A DNA stretch of 64,000 nucleotides from Streptomyces sp. Root431 (GTDB lineage: Bacteria > Actinomycetota > Actinomycetes > Streptomycetales > Streptomycetaceae): positions 809,951 through 873,950 of the forward strand of contig NZ_LMEI01000001.1 in the NCBI RefSeq assembly GCF_001426585.1. Direction: 5' to 3'. Both the position numbers and the translations under genes were made by a program. This document shows positions 59,580 through 64,000 of the stretch, in pieces. Every line of letters begins with the position of its first letter. Position 1 is the first letter of the stretch. A model generated the notes under the pieces. The model was given only the letters and a program-made list of their open reading frames with translations. It was not told where the DNA came from and made no database searches.

Positions 59580-60890
59580 ATGGCCCTCACCGGACGAACA
59601 GCTCTGATCGCCGCCCTCGGATCGCTCCCCGTCGGCATCCTCGCCCCCAGCTGGACGGGGATGCTCGCGGTGAACGCGCCCCTCTCACTAGCAATTCTGT
59701 GCGACTACGCGATGGCCGCGCCAGTACGAACGCTCCAATTCACCCGAAGTGGTGACACATCCGTTCGACTCGGTGACGCGGCAAAGGTCCAGCTCACGGT
59801 CACCAACCCGTCCGGCCGCCGCCTCCGCGCCCAGCTCCGCGACGCCTGGCCGCCGAGCAGCTGGCTTCCCGACACCGGACAGAGCGCGTCCCGCCAGGCG
59901 CTCACGGTCCCCGCCGGCGAACGCCGCCGCCTCGTCACCAGCCTGCGCCCCACCCGTCGGGGCGACCGCCAAGCCGAGCGGATCACCGTCCGCTCCTACG
60001 GTCCCCTCGGCCTCGCCGCCCGACAGGGCAACCACGAGGTCCCCTGGACGGTCCGCGTCCTGCCGCCCTTCACCAGCCGCAAGCACCTGCCGTCCCGCCT
60101 GGCCCGCCTCCGCGAACTGGACGGCCGCACCAGCGTGCTGACCCGCGGCGAGGGCACCGAGTTCGACAGCCTCCGCGAGTACGTCCCCGGCGACGACACC
60201 CGCTCGATCGACTGGCGTGCCACCGCCCGCCAGACCGCGGTCGCCGTACGCACCTGGCGCCCGGAGCGCGACCGCCACATCCTCATCGTCCTCGACACCG
60301 GCCGGACCTCGGCCGGCCGCGTCGGCGACGTCCCCCGGCTGGACGCCGCCATGGACGCCGCACTCCTCCTCACCGCGCTCGCCTCGCGCGCCGGCGACCG
60401 CGTGGACCTCGTGGCCTACGACCGCCGCCTCCGCGCCCAGGTCCAGGGCCGCCCCGCGAGCGACGTCCTGCCGGCCGTCGTCAACGCCCTTGCCCCGCTC
60501 GAACCGGAGCTGGTGGAGACGGACGCCCGCGGCCTCGCCGCCACAGCCCTGTCCCGCGCCCCCCGCCGCTCACTGATCGTCCTCCTGACGGCACTCGACG
60601 CGGCCCCGATCGAAGAGGGCCTCCTCCCCGTCCTGCCGCAGCTCACGCAGCGCCACACGGTCCTGCTGGCCTCTGTCGCCGACCCGCAGATCGCCGCCAT
60701 GGCAGGCACCCGCGGCTCGATCGAAGGCGTCTACGAAGCCGCCGCAGCCACCCAGACGCAATCCCAGCGCGCCCGTACCGCGGACCAGCTCCGCCGCCAC
60801 GGCGTCACGGTCGTCGACGCTTCCCCCGACACCCTGGCCCCCGCCCTGGCCGACGCCTACCTCGCCCTGAAAGCAGCCGGCCGCCTCTGA
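59580..60890 (+). CDS. DUF58 domain-containing protein (VWA-like MoxR partner)
   Basis: 436 residues from ATG 59580. Two N-terminal membrane segments (about 5-45), a beta-sandwich region, then the DUF58 signature EGTEFDSLREYVPGDDTRSIDWRATARQTAVAVRTWRPERDRHILIVLDTGRTS in part, near residue 195-248. The LIVLDTGRTSAGR stretch is a degenerate von Willebrand A metal site (DxGxS-like). It works with the MoxR ATPase at the inner face of the membrane in processes that are still poorly defined. It is the last gene of the operon and is followed by a bidirectional terminator shared with the rRNA operon. Confidence 0.92.
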   Translation: MALTGRTALIAALGSLPVGILAPSWTGMLAVNAPLSLAILCDYAMAAPVRTLQFTRSGDTSVRLGDAAKVQLTVTNPSGRRLRAQLRDAWPPSSWLPDTGQSASRQALTVPAGERRRLVTSLRPTRRGDRQAERITVRSYGPLGLAARQGNHEVPWTVRVLPPFTSRKHLPSRLARLRELDGRTSVLTRGEGTEFDSLREYVPGDDTRSIDWRATARQTAVAVRTWRPERDRHILIVLDTGRTSAGRVGDVPRLDAAMDAALLLTALASRAGDRVDLVAYDRRLRAQVQGRPASDVLPAVVNALAPLEPELVETDARGLAATALSRAPRRSLIVLLTALDAAPIEEGLLPVLPQLTQRHTVLLASVADPQIAAMAGTRGSIEGVYEAAAATQTQSQRARTADQLRRHGVTVVDASPDTLAPALADAYLALKAAGRL

Positions 60891-60947
60891 CCCGCGTATC
60901 CCTCCCCCGGCCCACCACCGAAAGGAATACCGGCCGGAACGCAGAAA

Positions 60948-60977
60948 AGCCCCGCACCATAAGGTGCGGGGCTTTCC
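60948..60977. terminator. Bidirectional terminator between the DUF58 operon and the rRNA operon
   Basis: Perfect 13-bp arms AAAGCCCCGCACC (60948-60960) and complement (60965-60977) with an ATAA loop, flanked by A-rich sequence on the left and TTT on the right, suited to termination from both sides. Confidence 0.9.
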
Positions 60978-60988
60978 CACAATGATTG

Positions 60989-61106
60989 TTCGGCGGCGTC
61001 CTACTCTCCCACAGGGTCCCCCCTGCAGTACCATCGGCGCTGAAAGGCTTAGCTTCCGGGTTCGGAATGTAACCGGGCGTTTCCCTAACGCTATGACCAC
61101 CGAAAC
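60989..61106 (-). rRNA. rrf: 5S ribosomal RNA
   Basis: About 118 nt on the minus strand. The ends (GTTTCGGTGG at 61106 and CCGCCGAAC near 60990) pair as helix I, and the internal CCGAACCCGGAAGCTAAGCC and GATGGTACTGC segments are standard 5S elements. The exact ends may be off by one or two bases. It lies about 83 bp after the 23S gene, in the usual 16S-23S-5S order. Confidence 0.95.
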
Positions 61107-61189
61107 TCTATGAAGATATGAACCGCCGCACCACCCAAAGGGGGGCGTGTTCGTTACTTCAGAACTAACACAGTGGACGCGAGCAACTG

Positions 61190-64000
<2,811 letters not shown>

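Overview
The window is a chromosomal segment of a Streptomyces species. The evidence is very high GC with strong third-position bias, GTG and TTG starts with GGAGG-type ribosome sites, twin eukaryote-type Ser/Thr kinases, the mtrA-mtrB-lpqB operon, a 180-kDa-class NAD-glutamate dehydrogenase, and a gene order that I recall as matching S. coelicolor from about SCO2949 to SCO3020, ending in an rRNA operon. No prophage, insertion sequence, CRISPR array or biosynthetic cluster is visible; this is conserved core chromosome.

Layout. 1-12.4 kb: the 3' part of murA, an HU gene, NAD-malic enzyme preceded by a compact structured RNA with its own promoter-like box and terminator, a HelD-like RNA polymerase-recycling ATPase, an acetyltransferase, a HemD-DNA-binding fusion, a NarK transporter, a LysR/MFS divergent pair, and the tmRNA gene. 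12.4-22 kb: smpB, a C-terminal processing protease, ftsX, ftsE, a tiny zinc-ribbon membrane protein, a sortase-substrate repeat protein (LAETG), prfB and two Ser/Thr kinases (pkaB- and pkaA-like). 22.5-34.4 kb: a 1,374-residue FHA-FtsK/SpoIIIE-type ATPase carrying a long repeat insertion, a sugar ABC importer without its own ATPase, a TetR regulator, and a three-gene polysaccharide-export and glycosyltransferase operon. 34.4-50.4 kb: NAD-GDH, a DJ-1 family protein, a HAD phosphatase, small conserved proteins, secA, an acetyltransferase, a YcaQ/AlkX-like DNA glycosylase, an orphan LuxR-type response regulator, long-form HPF and comF. 50.6-64 kb: lpqB-mtrB-mtrA facing a five-gene MoxR/DUF58/DUF4129/DUF4350 operon, then the 5S and most of the 23S rRNA on the minus strand.

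Functional themes: translation quality control (ssrA next to smpB, prfB, HPF, rRNA); envelope growth and division (murA, ftsEX, CtpA, MtrAB-LpqB, SecA, LAETG protein, polymer exporter); and Ser/Thr phosphosignalling (two kinases facing an FHA protein).

The least ordinary things seen are: (i) the self-contained structured RNA between helD and the malic enzyme gene; (ii) an insertion of more than 300 residues made of (D/S)-SGR repeats inside the FtsK-like ATPase domain, between Walker A and Walker B; (iii) a recurring pattern in which the 3' ends of genes (murA, helD, hemD, pkaB, tetR, lpqB) carry short tandem repeats that begin at or include the stop codon, each with its own period; (iv) a soluble insert of about 140 residues in an ABC sugar permease.
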